DNA from: Lactiplantibacillus pingfangensis
Lineage (GTDB): Bacteria; Bacillota; Bacilli; Lactobacillales; Lactobacillaceae
Length of the DNA stretch: 61,346 nucleotides
Reading direction: 5' to 3'
Assembly (NCBI RefSeq): GCF_005404945.1
Contig: NZ_BJDG01000020.1
Location: 1 to 61,346, forward strand
Under the pieces are notes generated by a model. It did not search any database. It had not been told where the DNA came from and saw only the letters and a list, made by a program, of their open reading frames with translations. Both the position numbers and the translations under genes were made by a program. Shown here in pieces: positions 6,771 to 14,538 of the stretch. The number at the start of each line of letters is the position of its first letter. Positions within the stretch are counted from its first letter, which is position 1.

Positions 6771-6815
6771 TCAATTATTCGCCGACTTCCCGAATGGTTG
6801 TCCTAGCGTCTCAAA
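6771..6815. repeat. Structured repeat, truncated half unit 3b
   Basis: Only the inner hairpin (ATTCG..CGAAT) and CTAGCGTC remain; the CAAGCGGA strip, 3' arm and CACGTTTCGACTATA end are lost. The linker before it (AAACTAAGTAATCAATTATT) matches that before unit 2b, indicating block duplication. Confidence 0.6.
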
Positions 6816-6876
6816 CTCAGTCAACCGCATCTCATCACCAACAACGCACACTCAACAAACAAAATAGTCACGATGC

Positions 6877-6905
6877 TTACCTTTTAACTGTCAAACGGGT
6901 ATACT
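6877..6905 (+). promoter_or_regulatory. Promoter of sRNA E
   Basis: TTACCT at 6877-6882, 17 bases, TATACT at 6900-6905. The TCACA direct repeat seen before sRNAs B, C and D is absent, so this copy is probably regulated differently. Confidence 0.5.
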
Positions 6906-6911
6906 AATAAT

Positions 6912-7049
6912 ATGGTGATTGAACTTGTCACTCGATCGCCATATCTTTTTCATTTACTCCTCCAAAGTTAATGAAAAAAGTCTCGCTGGGCACTCAAACC
7001 TAACGAAACGAACTACTCCTTTTGCCGTCGCGTAAAGCGATGGTTTTTT
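6912..7049 (+). ncRNA. Candidate small regulatory RNA E
   Basis: About 138 nt. A 5' hairpin at 6910-6944 (ATATGGTGAT / ATCGCCATAT) with a 15-base loop has no counterpart in the other copies. The hairpin at 6946-6978 (TTTTTCATT..AC / GT..AATGAAAAA, loop TCCTCCAAA) is nearly identical to that of sRNA D. CTACTCCTTTT precedes a terminator at 7025-7049 (CCGTCGC / GCGATGG, six T). No repeat follows; the next gene starts at 7148. Confidence 0.6.
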
Positions 7050-7147
7050 ATTTTCTATCTGCAATACGCTGATTATTTTCAGAAAAGTTGCAATCATAAA
7101 TCAACAGGTAGTATCATAGCCAAGTAAGAACTTAAGGAGTTGATTAG

Positions 7148-8083
7148 ATGAAAAAACGGAGTTGGGTCGCCGCTTTAGGGACCCCCATCGCCTTATTTTC
7201 AGCAACATTAATCGCGAGCGAAAAGCTTTATAGCTTTGCTTTCAAACGGGTTGATTATGTCCCAGAAACTTCTGCGGACAAACAAAAATACGCTGATGCT
7301 TATTGGTCATATGTGAAGTGGCTTCATCAGCAGCCCATTCAAACCTGGCAACTCGACAGTGATACTGACAGTCACTTAGTTGCCAAATACGTGCCGGCTT
7401 CAAATACGAGTCGCCGAACAGTGATCGTCTCGCACGGCTATAAAGGTGACGGCGAAACGATGGCCAACTATGCTTATATGTTTCATAACATGGGCTATAA
7501 CGTGCTCTTACCAGATGACCGCGGTCACGGTCAAAGTACCGGCAAATATATTAGCTTTGGCTGGCAAGATCGTCGTGACTATTTAGGTTGGGTCAATCAA
7601 GTCATCGAAGCAACCGGACCTCAGGCAGAAATTGTGCTCTTTGGCGTCAGCATGGGCGGTGCGACGGTTGAAATGATGAGTGGTGAAGCGTTGCCCCCTC
7701 AAGTCAAAGCAATTATTGCCGACTGTGGCTATACAAGCGTTGAAGAAGAACTCGCCTACTTACTCAAACGCCAATTTCACTTACCTAAGTATCCATTTGT
7801 CCCAATCGTCAGCTTTATCAACCGACACCGCATGGGGTACTTTTTGAGCGATGTGAGTTCAGTTGAACAACTTCGCCATAACAAGTTACCAATTTTCTTC
7901 ATTCACGGTGAAAAAGATGTCTACGTCCCAAGTTGGATGCTGAAAAAGAATTATCAGGCCGCTGCTGGTCCCAAGTCGATGTGGCAAGTTCCCAACGCGA
8001 CTCATGCCGAAAGCTTCTGGATTGGCCCGGCCGAATATGAAAAACATGTCGCCGCATTTCTAAAACGTTACTTAACTGATTAA
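7148..8083 (+). CDS. Membrane-anchored alpha/beta hydrolase
   Basis: A 311-residue serine hydrolase with one N-terminal hydrophobic segment (residues 7-24) that could anchor it facing the outside. The catalytic triad is readable: Ser168 in GVSMGG, Asp257 in HGEKDVYVP and His286 in ATHAES. The oxyanion region is SHGYKGDG and the DDRGHGQS block is typical of this family, often annotated as cell-surface hydrolases in lactobacilli. Substrate unknown; esters or peptides are possible. AAGGAG precedes the ATG, and a strong terminator follows. Confidence 0.85.
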   Translation: MKKRSWVAALGTPIALFSATLIASEKLYSFAFKRVDYVPETSADKQKYADAYWSYVKWLHQQPIQTWQLDSDTDSHLVAKYVPASNTSRRTVIVSHGYKGDGETMANYAYMFHNMGYNVLLPDDRGHGQSTGKYISFGWQDRRDYLGWVNQVIEATGPQAEIVLFGVSMGGATVEMMSGEALPPQVKAIIADCGYTSVEEELAYLLKRQFHLPKYPFVPIVSFINRHRMGYFLSDVSSVEQLRHNKLPIFFIHGEKDVYVPSWMLKKNYQAAAGPKSMWQVPNATHAESFWIGPAEYEKHVAAFLKRYLTD

Positions 8084-8085
8084 AA

Positions 8086-8133
8086 AAACACCCATCTTTT
8101 CCGGCACAACTGCCATGAAAAGATGGGTGTTTT
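8086..8133. terminator. Strong bidirectional terminator
   Basis: Fifteen-base arms AACACCCATCTTTTC / GAAAAGATGGGTGTT flanked by A-runs and T-runs, between the convergent hydrolase and MFS genes. Confidence 0.8.
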
Positions 8134-8182
8134 AGTCGTTATTAAAACTTGAAACAACCTTACGCAAATTTGGAAGTAGTCA

Positions 8183-9589
8183 TCAGTTGGCTGTGACTTT
8201 TTTATTTTTCAGCCAAAATGATAAAACGAACCCTAGGAGTGCCATCAGAAAGGCCATTAGGAAAGAGAACCAGTAGCCGTGATTTAATTGATTGACGGTC
8301 GATAAGTGCTGACTCGCACCACTTTGCGTGCCAAAGGCGACCATCATCATCAGAAGTGCCGTTCCTAATGATCCCGCAATTTGCCGGACTGTCGATGAAG
8401 CCGCATTGCCATGAACGGAAAGCCCGCTTGGTAAGGCATTAAGTCCCTCGGTAAAGGTTGGCATCATCACCGTGGCGACCCCCACAATTCGGAACGCGTA
8501 GGCCCCAGCCACTAAACCTAAATTAGTGTGCGGCGTAAAGAATAGCATCGGAAAAGTCCCAACAGCAATGATGGCGAAACCGACTAATGCGATTGGTTTG
8601 ATCCCAAAACGGTCATATAGTTTACCAGCAATCGGGCTAATCAACCCTTCTAACAAAGCCCCCGGTAATAACAGTAAGCCCGAAGTTAGCGCCGACAACC
8701 CTTGTACCCGTTGCAAATACAGTGGCAAAACCAATTCCACCCCCAACAACGCAATGTTGCTCAGCGCACTTAGAATGGTCGTTAAACTAAAGGTCCAGTT
8801 TTTGAAAACACTTAAATTAATCAATGGTTGGGCTATCGTTAATTGTCGACGAACAAATAATACAAGGACAATTAGCCCCACCAACAACCACAAGATGCTC
8901 CCAGTACTAATGCCACCAACATTTCCCATCATCGAAAAACTATATAGTAAAGCGGCAAAACCAACCGAAGATTCCGTGATTGATAGCCAATCAACCTGCA
9001 CATTTTCTGGCGTCATGACTGGCCGTACCCACATGACTGCGGCAACAATTAAAATAACAACCAATGGAATCAAGACGCCTGAGAGCCAAGCTAACCCCCA
9101 AGTATCAATCACCCAGCCACCCACTGTTGGTCCAAGTGCCGGACCAAAAGCAACGACTAACCCAATCACACCCATCACGGTGCCACGAGATTTTTCTGGG
9201 TAGAGCACTAAAACAACATTTTGAATCAGTGGAATCATTGATCCGGCTGCGACTGCTTGAACCAATCGTCCTGCTAGTAGCCACCAAAAGTTTGTGGCGA
9301 AAAAGCCAAATAAACAACCGACCAAAAAGACGACGGCCAAGGTTAGAAATGTGCGCTGGGTGTTAAACCGATGGAAGACCCAGGCAGAAATCGGAATCAT
9401 TAATCCCGCGACCAACTGGTAACCAGTACTAACCCATTGGGCCGTTGATTGGCTGACCGCAAAAGTTTTAATAATGGTTGGTAACGCATTGTTGAAAAAA
9501 GTTTCAGTCAGTAACATTGTAAACGCGCCGATGAGTAAAACCGCTAACATGCGATTGCGTTTTGCTTTATTTGACTCAATTGTAATCAT
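8183..9589 (-). CDS. MFS multidrug exporter, DHA2 (EmrB/QacA) type
   Basis: A 468-residue transporter with about 14 membrane segments. Motif C-like stretch GPALGPTVGGWVID (near residue 152) and the motif GRLVQAVAAGSMIP identify a drug:proton antiporter of the DHA2 family. It exports lipophilic or cationic toxicants by proton exchange; the substrate cannot be told. It lies 65 bases downstream of a MarR-family gene on the same strand, and a MarR-type palindrome sits in that gap, so it is probably regulated by that protein. Confidence 0.88.
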   Translation of the reverse strand: MITIESNKAKRNRMLAVLLIGAFTMLLTETFFNNALPTIIKTFAVSQSTAQWVSTGYQLVAGLMIPISAWVFHRFNTQRTFLTLAVVFLVGCLFGFFATNFWWLLAGRLVQAVAAGSMIPLIQNVVLVLYPEKSRGTVMGVIGLVVAFGPALGPTVGGWVIDTWGLAWLSGVLIPLVVILIVAAVMWVRPVMTPENVQVDWLSITESSVGFAALLYSFSMMGNVGGISTGSILWLLVGLIVLVLFVRRQLTIAQPLINLSVFKNWTFSLTTILSALSNIALLGVELVLPLYLQRVQGLSALTSGLLLLPGALLEGLISPIAGKLYDRFGIKPIALVGFAIIAVGTFPMLFFTPHTNLGLVAGAYAFRIVGVATVMMPTFTEGLNALPSGLSVHGNAASSTVRQIAGSLGTALLMMMVAFGTQSGASQHLSTVNQLNHGYWFSFLMAFLMALLGFVLSFWLKNKKVTAN

Positions 9590-9605
9590 AAAATCCCGCC
9601 TTTTT

Positions 9606-9623
9606 AGTGTAGTTAGCTACACT
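9606..9623. promoter_or_regulatory. MarR-type operator between marR and the exporter
   Basis: Perfect palindrome AGTGTAG-TTAG-CTACACT. The same arms recur at 10121-10138 upstream of the marR-like gene. Confidence 0.6.
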
Positions 9624-9654
9624 TTGTTTTAAAAAATAAAGCCTCGTTTTGAGG

Positions 9655-10101
9655 CTAACTCATGTTTTGAATCATTCGCATCAGTAATTGCTGTAACGTG
9701 GCCTGCTCCGCCGTGCTCAGCCCATTAACCATCTGGGACTCAACCCCAGCAACTTGTGCTTTGAGTTGTTCAAAATTAGTTTTCATCAAGTCTTGCCCGG
9801 TCGCCGTTAACCTGAGCACAATTTGACGTTGATCGGCTGCTTGTGAGGTCGTCTGAACCAATCCAGTCGCTACTAACCGTTTGACAATGCCACGAGTGGT
9901 CGGATGGCTTAACTTTAACGCAACTTCAACTTGTTTTTGGGTGATTGGCGCCCGCTGCTGAACCAACGATAAGACCGCCACCTGCGTGCCAGTCAACGAC
10001 AGACCGAGTTGTTTAAGGCCATTATTCATCGCCTTTTCAACTAAAATGTTCAGGACTTTCAATTGTTGACCTAAACTGTCTAAGAAAAAATCAGTTGCCA
10101 T
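9655..10101 (-). CDS. MarR family transcriptional regulator
   Basis: A 148-residue winged-helix regulator. It shows the MarR layout: dimerisation helices, the helix-turn-helix ITQKQVEVALKLSHPTTRGIVK near residues 48-69, and the wing ending DQRQIVLRLTATG. The ATG at 10101 is chosen because AAAGGAG lies eight bases upstream; the ATG at 10119 overlaps that site. Twin palindromes before this gene and before the following MFS gene suggest it represses both and is released by a ligand exported by the pump. Confidence 0.87.
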   Translation of the reverse strand: MATDFFLDSLGQQLKVLNILVEKAMNNGLKQLGLSLTGTQVAVLSLVQQRAPITQKQVEVALKLSHPTTRGIVKRLVATGLVQTTSQAADQRQIVLRLTATGQDLMKTNFEQLKAQVAGVESQMVNGLSTAEQATLQQLLMRMIQNMS

Positions 10102-10120
10102 TTGAACAACTCCTTTCAAT

Positions 10121-10138
10121 AGTGTAGTATGCTACAGT
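10121..10138. promoter_or_regulatory. MarR-type operator upstream of marR
   Basis: Near-perfect palindrome AGTGTAG-TATG-CTACAGT, 20 bases before the marR start. Same arms and four-base centre as at 9606-9623, suggesting autoregulation. Confidence 0.6.
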
Positions 10139-10206
10139 ATTTTAAACTTGTCAACAAAAAAATACCTGGTCGGCAACTTATTCAGTCGCAATCCAGGTAT
10201 TCTGAT

Positions 10207-11319
10207 TTAGCGAGACGTTAAAATCCGTGCGAGCCGATCCGCCATTTTTGCCAAATTCGTGGGACCTTTTGCCATGGCTTCCGCTAACGTGGACACATGG
10301 TCAACTATCGGGAGCACTGCCGTGACGCCATGTTCTGAAAAAGCTTGGTTACGCCCTTTTTGATTTCCAATCAACAAATAGCAAGTTTTACCGGCCTGTC
10401 GTGCCAGTTCACTAATCTGAATTGGCACTTTTCCCATAAAACTCTGATCATCAACTTGGCCTTCGCCAGAAATAACAAAATCAGCATGCTGAACCAGCTT
10501 AGCCAACTGACTAATTTCGGCAATAAGTTTAAAGCCAGATTTCACTTGTGCGCCCAAGAAATAGCGCAAGGCAAACCCGATCCCACCAGCCGCGCCATCC
10601 CCGAGATGGTCACTCACTTGACCGGTTGCAACTTGCATGTAATGCTGCATCGCTTGATCATAATTAGCAATTTCAGTCGTTGCCAAGCCCTTCTGGGGCC
10701 CAAAAATTGTGGCCGCCCCAGTTGGTCCTGTTAGCGGATTCGTCACATCCGAGGCATTAATAAAAGTCACCTCAGCCAATTCTGGCAACACTGCGTCAGT
10801 CTTAATCGTCGCAACTTGACCCAAATCGGCCCCAACCATCATCAACTCCCGCTGCTGGTCATCGTAGAAGCGATAACCAAGCGCGCGTAAAATTCCGGTC
10901 CCACCGTCAACCGTGCCACTGCCACCCAAACCAATCACAAGTTGTTGGGCACCTCGTTCGATGGCCGCCTTGATCAGTAATCCGGTGCCATAAGTATTTG
11001 TATTGGCTGGCACCAAGCCATCATCGAGAAATTGAATTCCTGATGCCGCGGCAACCTCAATAATCGCCAATTTCTTAGCTTCAAAGTAGCCATAGGTTCC
11101 TTGAATAGGTCGTTGTGCCAAATCAACCGTCGGCACAGTAATCAGTTCACCACCCGGTTGATTGGCTAGAAAGGCGGCGACCGTGCCTTCACCACCATCC
11201 GCAATCGCAATTTGCTGTGACTGAATGCCATGTGCGGCAAATGCCGTCGCAACCAGCTGATTAGCTTGAATACTGGTCATTGAATTTTTAAAAGAATCAA
11301 TTGCAATTAGTGCTTGCAT
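10207..11319 (-). CDS. Glycerate kinase
   Basis: A 370-residue glycerate kinase of the GarK/GlxK type, phosphorylating D-glycerate to 2- or 3-phosphoglycerate. Visible family blocks: AIDSFKNSMTS at the N-terminus, IADGGEGT (residues 39-46), GLGGSGTVDGG (near 130), GDGAAGGIGFAL (near 238) and SGEGQVDDQS (near 283). The ATG at 11319 is preferred over the one at 11325 because AAGG is better spaced. It follows a lipoprotein gene by 13 bases and lies downstream of the mannosidase/PTS pair whose products would be glycerate and mannose 6-phosphate, giving a plausible pathway link. Confidence 0.88.
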   Translation of the reverse strand: MQALIAIDSFKNSMTSIQANQLVATAFAAHGIQSQQIAIADGGEGTVAAFLANQPGGELITVPTVDLAQRPIQGTYGYFEAKKLAIIEVAAASGIQFLDDGLVPANTNTYGTGLLIKAAIERGAQQLVIGLGGSGTVDGGTGILRALGYRFYDDQQRELMMVGADLGQVATIKTDAVLPELAEVTFINASDVTNPLTGPTGAATIFGPQKGLATTEIANYDQAMQHYMQVATGQVSDHLGDGAAGGIGFALRYFLGAQVKSGFKLIAEISQLAKLVQHADFVISGEGQVDDQSFMGKVPIQISELARQAGKTCYLLIGNQKGRNQAFSEHGVTAVLPIVDHVSTLAEAMAKGPTNLAKMADRLARILTSR

Positions 11320-11332
11320 CCTCATAACCTTC

Positions 11333-11695
11333 TTATTTTTTAAGTTGCTGAATTTTTAACGTTTGGGTTGCATCAATTATTGGGACTAATTGAAAATCCT
11401 TGGCGACAGTTTGCATCACGTACGTGCCGGCATAGTAGCCGTCCTGAATCACAAGATCATCATCGTCATTAAAGTAGTAACGCCAATGTTGTGACCGGCG
11501 TTGCTGGTCGGTAACGATGACCTGATGATCTGTAAACTTGGCAACCCCAATCAATGTCTGTTTCGGCGTCACAAGTGATAGCCGCCATGGTGTGCTTTTT
11601 AAGCGCGCTGGATTACGTTGCTCGCAAGCGGTCAAACTCCCCATTAACAACCCCAGTGCCAACAGCCACGCTAATTGACGCATTATTTTTCGCAT
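11333..11695 (-). CDS. Small predicted lipoprotein
   Basis: A 120-residue protein with a lipoprotein signal peptide: basic start MRKIMRQ, hydrophobic LAWLLALGLLMG and lipobox SLTAC (Cys at about residue 24). The mature part has the pattern of a small beta domain and matches no family I recognise. The ATG at 11695 follows GGGGGAG. The next gene downstream, glycerate kinase, begins 13 bases later, so the two are probably cotranscribed. Confidence 0.75.
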   Translation of the reverse strand: MRKIMRQLAWLLALGLLMGSLTACEQRNPARLKSTPWRLSLVTPKQTLIGVAKFTDHQVIVTDQQRRSQHWRYYFNDDDDLVIQDGYYAGTYVMQTVAKDFQLVPIIDATQTLKIQQLKK

Positions 11696-11756
11696 GTGGT
11701 TAACTCCCCCTATAACCACTAGTATATGATACGCCCGATATTCAGAAATTAATCAC

Positions 11757-11801
11757 ACAAAAAGGCCTTAATTCACGGCATTACCGTTTAATTAAGACCT
11801 T
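11757..11801 (-). terminator. Terminator of the mngB-like transcript
   Basis: On the minus strand AAGGTCTTAATT ... AATTAAGGCCTT is followed by five T. It separates the mannosidase from the lipoprotein and glycerate kinase genes, so these may be a separate transcript or depend on read-through. Confidence 0.7.
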
Positions 11802-11873
11802 CGACCGCATACCATCAGTAGCAACTGAAGGCTCCTGCCGCTAACTAATCTGTCTGCGCCCAATTGTTAATGG
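11802..11873. repeat. Dispersed repeat, copy 1
   Basis: Begins CGACCGCAT and contains ATCAGTAGCAAC and AATCTGT. The same order of motifs is found at 21225-21300, and part of it in inverted form at 21082-21106. Function unknown. Confidence 0.55.
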
Positions 11874-11914
11874 AACGAACCTCTTTCTAGAAAATTTCAG
11901 GTTCATCACTGTTA

Positions 11915-14521
11915 TTAATTATTAAGTTCAATGGTTCTGACTGAATTTGGTTTCACAGCCAAACCTAAATCGCTTGGTCGCTCATCTAGACCAAGCACCT
12001 GTTTAACTGTTGCTCCGGCCATTTTTATTGAATCGGTGGCTTGAGTTTGATTATAGACCCGTACAAGCACCGCTGCACGATTCTCGGCCATTTTAACGGT
12101 ACTCAGTGTCAAGTTATCCGTCATTAATTCAAATAAGCTGTAGCTCGCTGGCAACTGCTGAGTAGGTAAATTCATATGCATTGCGACATTAGGAATTTGA
12201 TTATACGTCGTAACCGGGGTAAGAAACGCTTTAGCTAGACGAGCAATTCCCATCGTTTGATTATTTCCAAAAAACAGCCCATACGTCAGACTAAACTTGC
12301 CATGACATTGTGAATCCGGCGTTGGCGCATTAATTCCGGATGGTCGCCCAGGACGGCGTACTAAGTTAGCTTTGCCTAAAACACCGACACCACGAAACAG
12401 TGTAATGGCTAGTGTAACATTAGTCTCATCTAGTGCTTCATATTCACGAGAACTATTGGTAATGATGCCGACTTGATGATCAGAATCACTAACTGAAACG
12501 TGCGATAGAAATGGGAAAATAGCATCGGGGCGTTCATCCCATTTTTCTTTTTGCCAGACTGCTAAAGCAGTGTGATCGACTACTGGCCGTTGAATGACCC
12601 CAAATTGATTGTCACTCGCAACCACTTTTGAGCTTAACTGCGTTGGTACTAGGAGTCGCACGCGTAAATCATCTGCTTGATTGTCAACGGTCACTTTTAA
12701 GGCAATCACTGGTAAATCTGATTTCAAAGTGAGGTGAACGGATACTTTTAAACTCGTCGTTAATGCAAGATCGGCTGCTTGCCAAGCCACTAAATTTTGT
12801 GGCACTAATAGCTGATAGCTTAGAATCAATTGACTGGAATCAGTTGCAATTAATGACTCTACCGACAGTTTTTTATTAAGCTGGCTGGCATATAATTTGC
12901 GGTTATCCGCCAGGGGTGAGAAGTCATATTCATCACCATCATCAGCTTGAATTTCCAAGTCTAGGACTCGTTGATAAGTCGTTTGAGTGCGCTTGTCAAC
13001 AACGGTTAGCGTCCCGTTATCATTTACTGTTAATTGATAATAATTATTTTCAATCATCGTTTGCGTCTCAGCCTGAACCACCGCTGGCAAAGTCTTCTGC
13101 ACAGGAATCACGCCCAAGACTTCATACCCCATTGCTGGTAATTGGCGCTTAAATTGCAATTCGTATTCATAAAATGGCGTATAGTCGCCATGTGCCACAA
13201 TTTGCCGATCAATTAAGCCAGGATCAATCGTCCGTCGATGCAAAATTTCAAAGGCAACCGGCGTCCCATCTTCAGCAATCAATTGGAATTGCGACAGTTT
13301 AGTGACAATCTTGGCTGTCACCACCCGGTCGCACTTTTTAGGCAAGAGGTTAAAAGCTGCCAGCTTTTCCGTCGCACCCGCTATTGTCACCGCCTCAGTC
13401 AGCTTACGTTGGTAATATTGAATCAACCGATCTGTTCGTTCTTCCGCACGGCGATAGCGTGCCAAAATTTCTTCATTAACAATATCTGAACAGCAAGCAC
13501 CCATACTATCATGAGCATGATTCTTCATAATTTCTTTCCAGATCAATTCGATTAAACCATGTTCATATTGAAAGCCTAATTTAGCTGCAATTGTTGCCAG
13601 TGGTTCCAGTGTATTGGTCAACTTGTTTTCAATCCGTGTATTCATGACTTTTAAATCCATTCGGGTACTCTGAATACTACGGTGAACACGCTCGTTTTTG
13701 CCATCTAAAAATTCGCCGCTGATCACATCCGCGTCTTGATCTTGTTCAATTGCAGGGAAAACGTCCTCGTAACGTCCCAATTGAAAATGACGATCAGGGT
13801 AGAGCTGATTTAGCTGTGCAATTACCGCTTCAATATTTTGTTGAATTGGCATTTGGTCATGACCATTTGGTAAAACTGCTTGGCCAGTCGTCGAATACTG
13901 ATCAAATTTGGCTAATAATGGCGTCAATCGTGCTTTCAATGCCACTGGGTCCGTCGGCAAATACTTGCCAGTCGCGTATCCTGCTGGTAACTGATTAACC
14001 GCGACTGTTGATCCGTCCGCCGATTGCCACTTGAATTGATTGGCATTGGTGCCTTTACGCTCTGATAAGCCACGCCAAAACATGGATCGTTTAATTCCGA
14101 ATTGCGTTAAAATCATTGGCATTTGTGCGCTCTGACCAAACGAATCTGGGACATAACCAATCTTCATCGGCTGACCATAGCGCCGACTATCGGCCATCCC
14201 ATATAACAAATTACGGGTAATTGCTTCGGCCCCAACCGCCATTTCATCAGTTTGGGTATACCAAGGTCCAACAATTAAACGGCCTTGTTTAACTAACTCT
14301 TTAAATCTTTCGGCACCTTCTGGATGCGCTGAGAGATAGTCCTCAATAATGACTGATTGACCATCCAAAACATAACTAGGATATTCTGGATGGTTTTCTA
14401 GCATGGTCATAATCTCTGGCATATTATTTAACAATAATACCTGCGACTCTTCAGTTGAAAAATACCATTCACGATCCCAATGCATATGCGGTACAACAAA
14501 TATTTGTGTGACTTTCATCAT
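11915..14521 (-). CDS. GH38 alpha-mannosidase, MngB-like
   Basis: An 868-residue cytosolic GH38 enzyme. Zinc and catalytic blocks: HMHWDREWY (residues 12-20), GPWYTQTDE (near 85-93), YVPDSFGQ (near 121, containing the probable nucleophile Asp) and NGHDQMP (near 218). The length and the pairing with a fructose-family PTS match E. coli MngB, which splits 2-O-(6-phospho-mannosyl)-D-glycerate into mannose 6-phosphate and glycerate. The PTS gene lies immediately upstream (17-base gap) and a glycerate kinase downstream. Another phospho-mannoside is possible, since GH38 enzymes near PTSs also act on mannobiose-type sugars. Confidence 0.83.
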   Translation of the reverse strand: MMKVTQIFVVPHMHWDREWYFSTEESQVLLLNNMPEIMTMLENHPEYPSYVLDGQSVIIEDYLSAHPEGAERFKELVKQGRLIVGPWYTQTDEMAVGAEAITRNLLYGMADSRRYGQPMKIGYVPDSFGQSAQMPMILTQFGIKRSMFWRGLSERKGTNANQFKWQSADGSTVAVNQLPAGYATGKYLPTDPVALKARLTPLLAKFDQYSTTGQAVLPNGHDQMPIQQNIEAVIAQLNQLYPDRHFQLGRYEDVFPAIEQDQDADVISGEFLDGKNERVHRSIQSTRMDLKVMNTRIENKLTNTLEPLATIAAKLGFQYEHGLIELIWKEIMKNHAHDSMGACCSDIVNEEILARYRRAEERTDRLIQYYQRKLTEAVTIAGATEKLAAFNLLPKKCDRVVTAKIVTKLSQFQLIAEDGTPVAFEILHRRTIDPGLIDRQIVAHGDYTPFYEYELQFKRQLPAMGYEVLGVIPVQKTLPAVVQAETQTMIENNYYQLTVNDNGTLTVVDKRTQTTYQRVLDLEIQADDGDEYDFSPLADNRKLYASQLNKKLSVESLIATDSSQLILSYQLLVPQNLVAWQAADLALTTSLKVSVHLTLKSDLPVIALKVTVDNQADDLRVRLLVPTQLSSKVVASDNQFGVIQRPVVDHTALAVWQKEKWDERPDAIFPFLSHVSVSDSDHQVGIITNSSREYEALDETNVTLAITLFRGVGVLGKANLVRRPGRPSGINAPTPDSQCHGKFSLTYGLFFGNNQTMGIARLAKAFLTPVTTYNQIPNVAMHMNLPTQQLPASYSLFELMTDNLTLSTVKMAENRAAVLVRVYNQTQATDSIKMAGATVKQVLGLDERPSDLGLAVKPNSVRTIELNN

Positions 14522-14538
14522 CTAACAATCCTCTCCAC

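Larger units (their letters stand above)
5298..7147. other. Gene-free sRNA and repeat region
   Basis: A stretch of 1850 bases without a credible protein gene. It contains four plus-strand sRNA-like units (5520-5659, 6094-6234, 6474-6626, 6912-7049), each with its own terminator, and two arrays of structured repeats (5664-5976 and 6631-6815). About 120 bases before 5480 and the stretch 5977-6055 show nothing I can name. Confidence 0.7.

Noticed and set aside
5664-6815. CRISPR-like array
   Set aside because: Repeats are spaced about 80-110 bases apart but are long, structured and internally variable; the variable parts are arms of hairpins, not spacers, and no cas gene is present.
8526-9203. 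Long plus-strand ORF of 225 codons
   Set aside because: It is the antisense shadow of the MFS exporter, which has clear family motifs and membrane segments.
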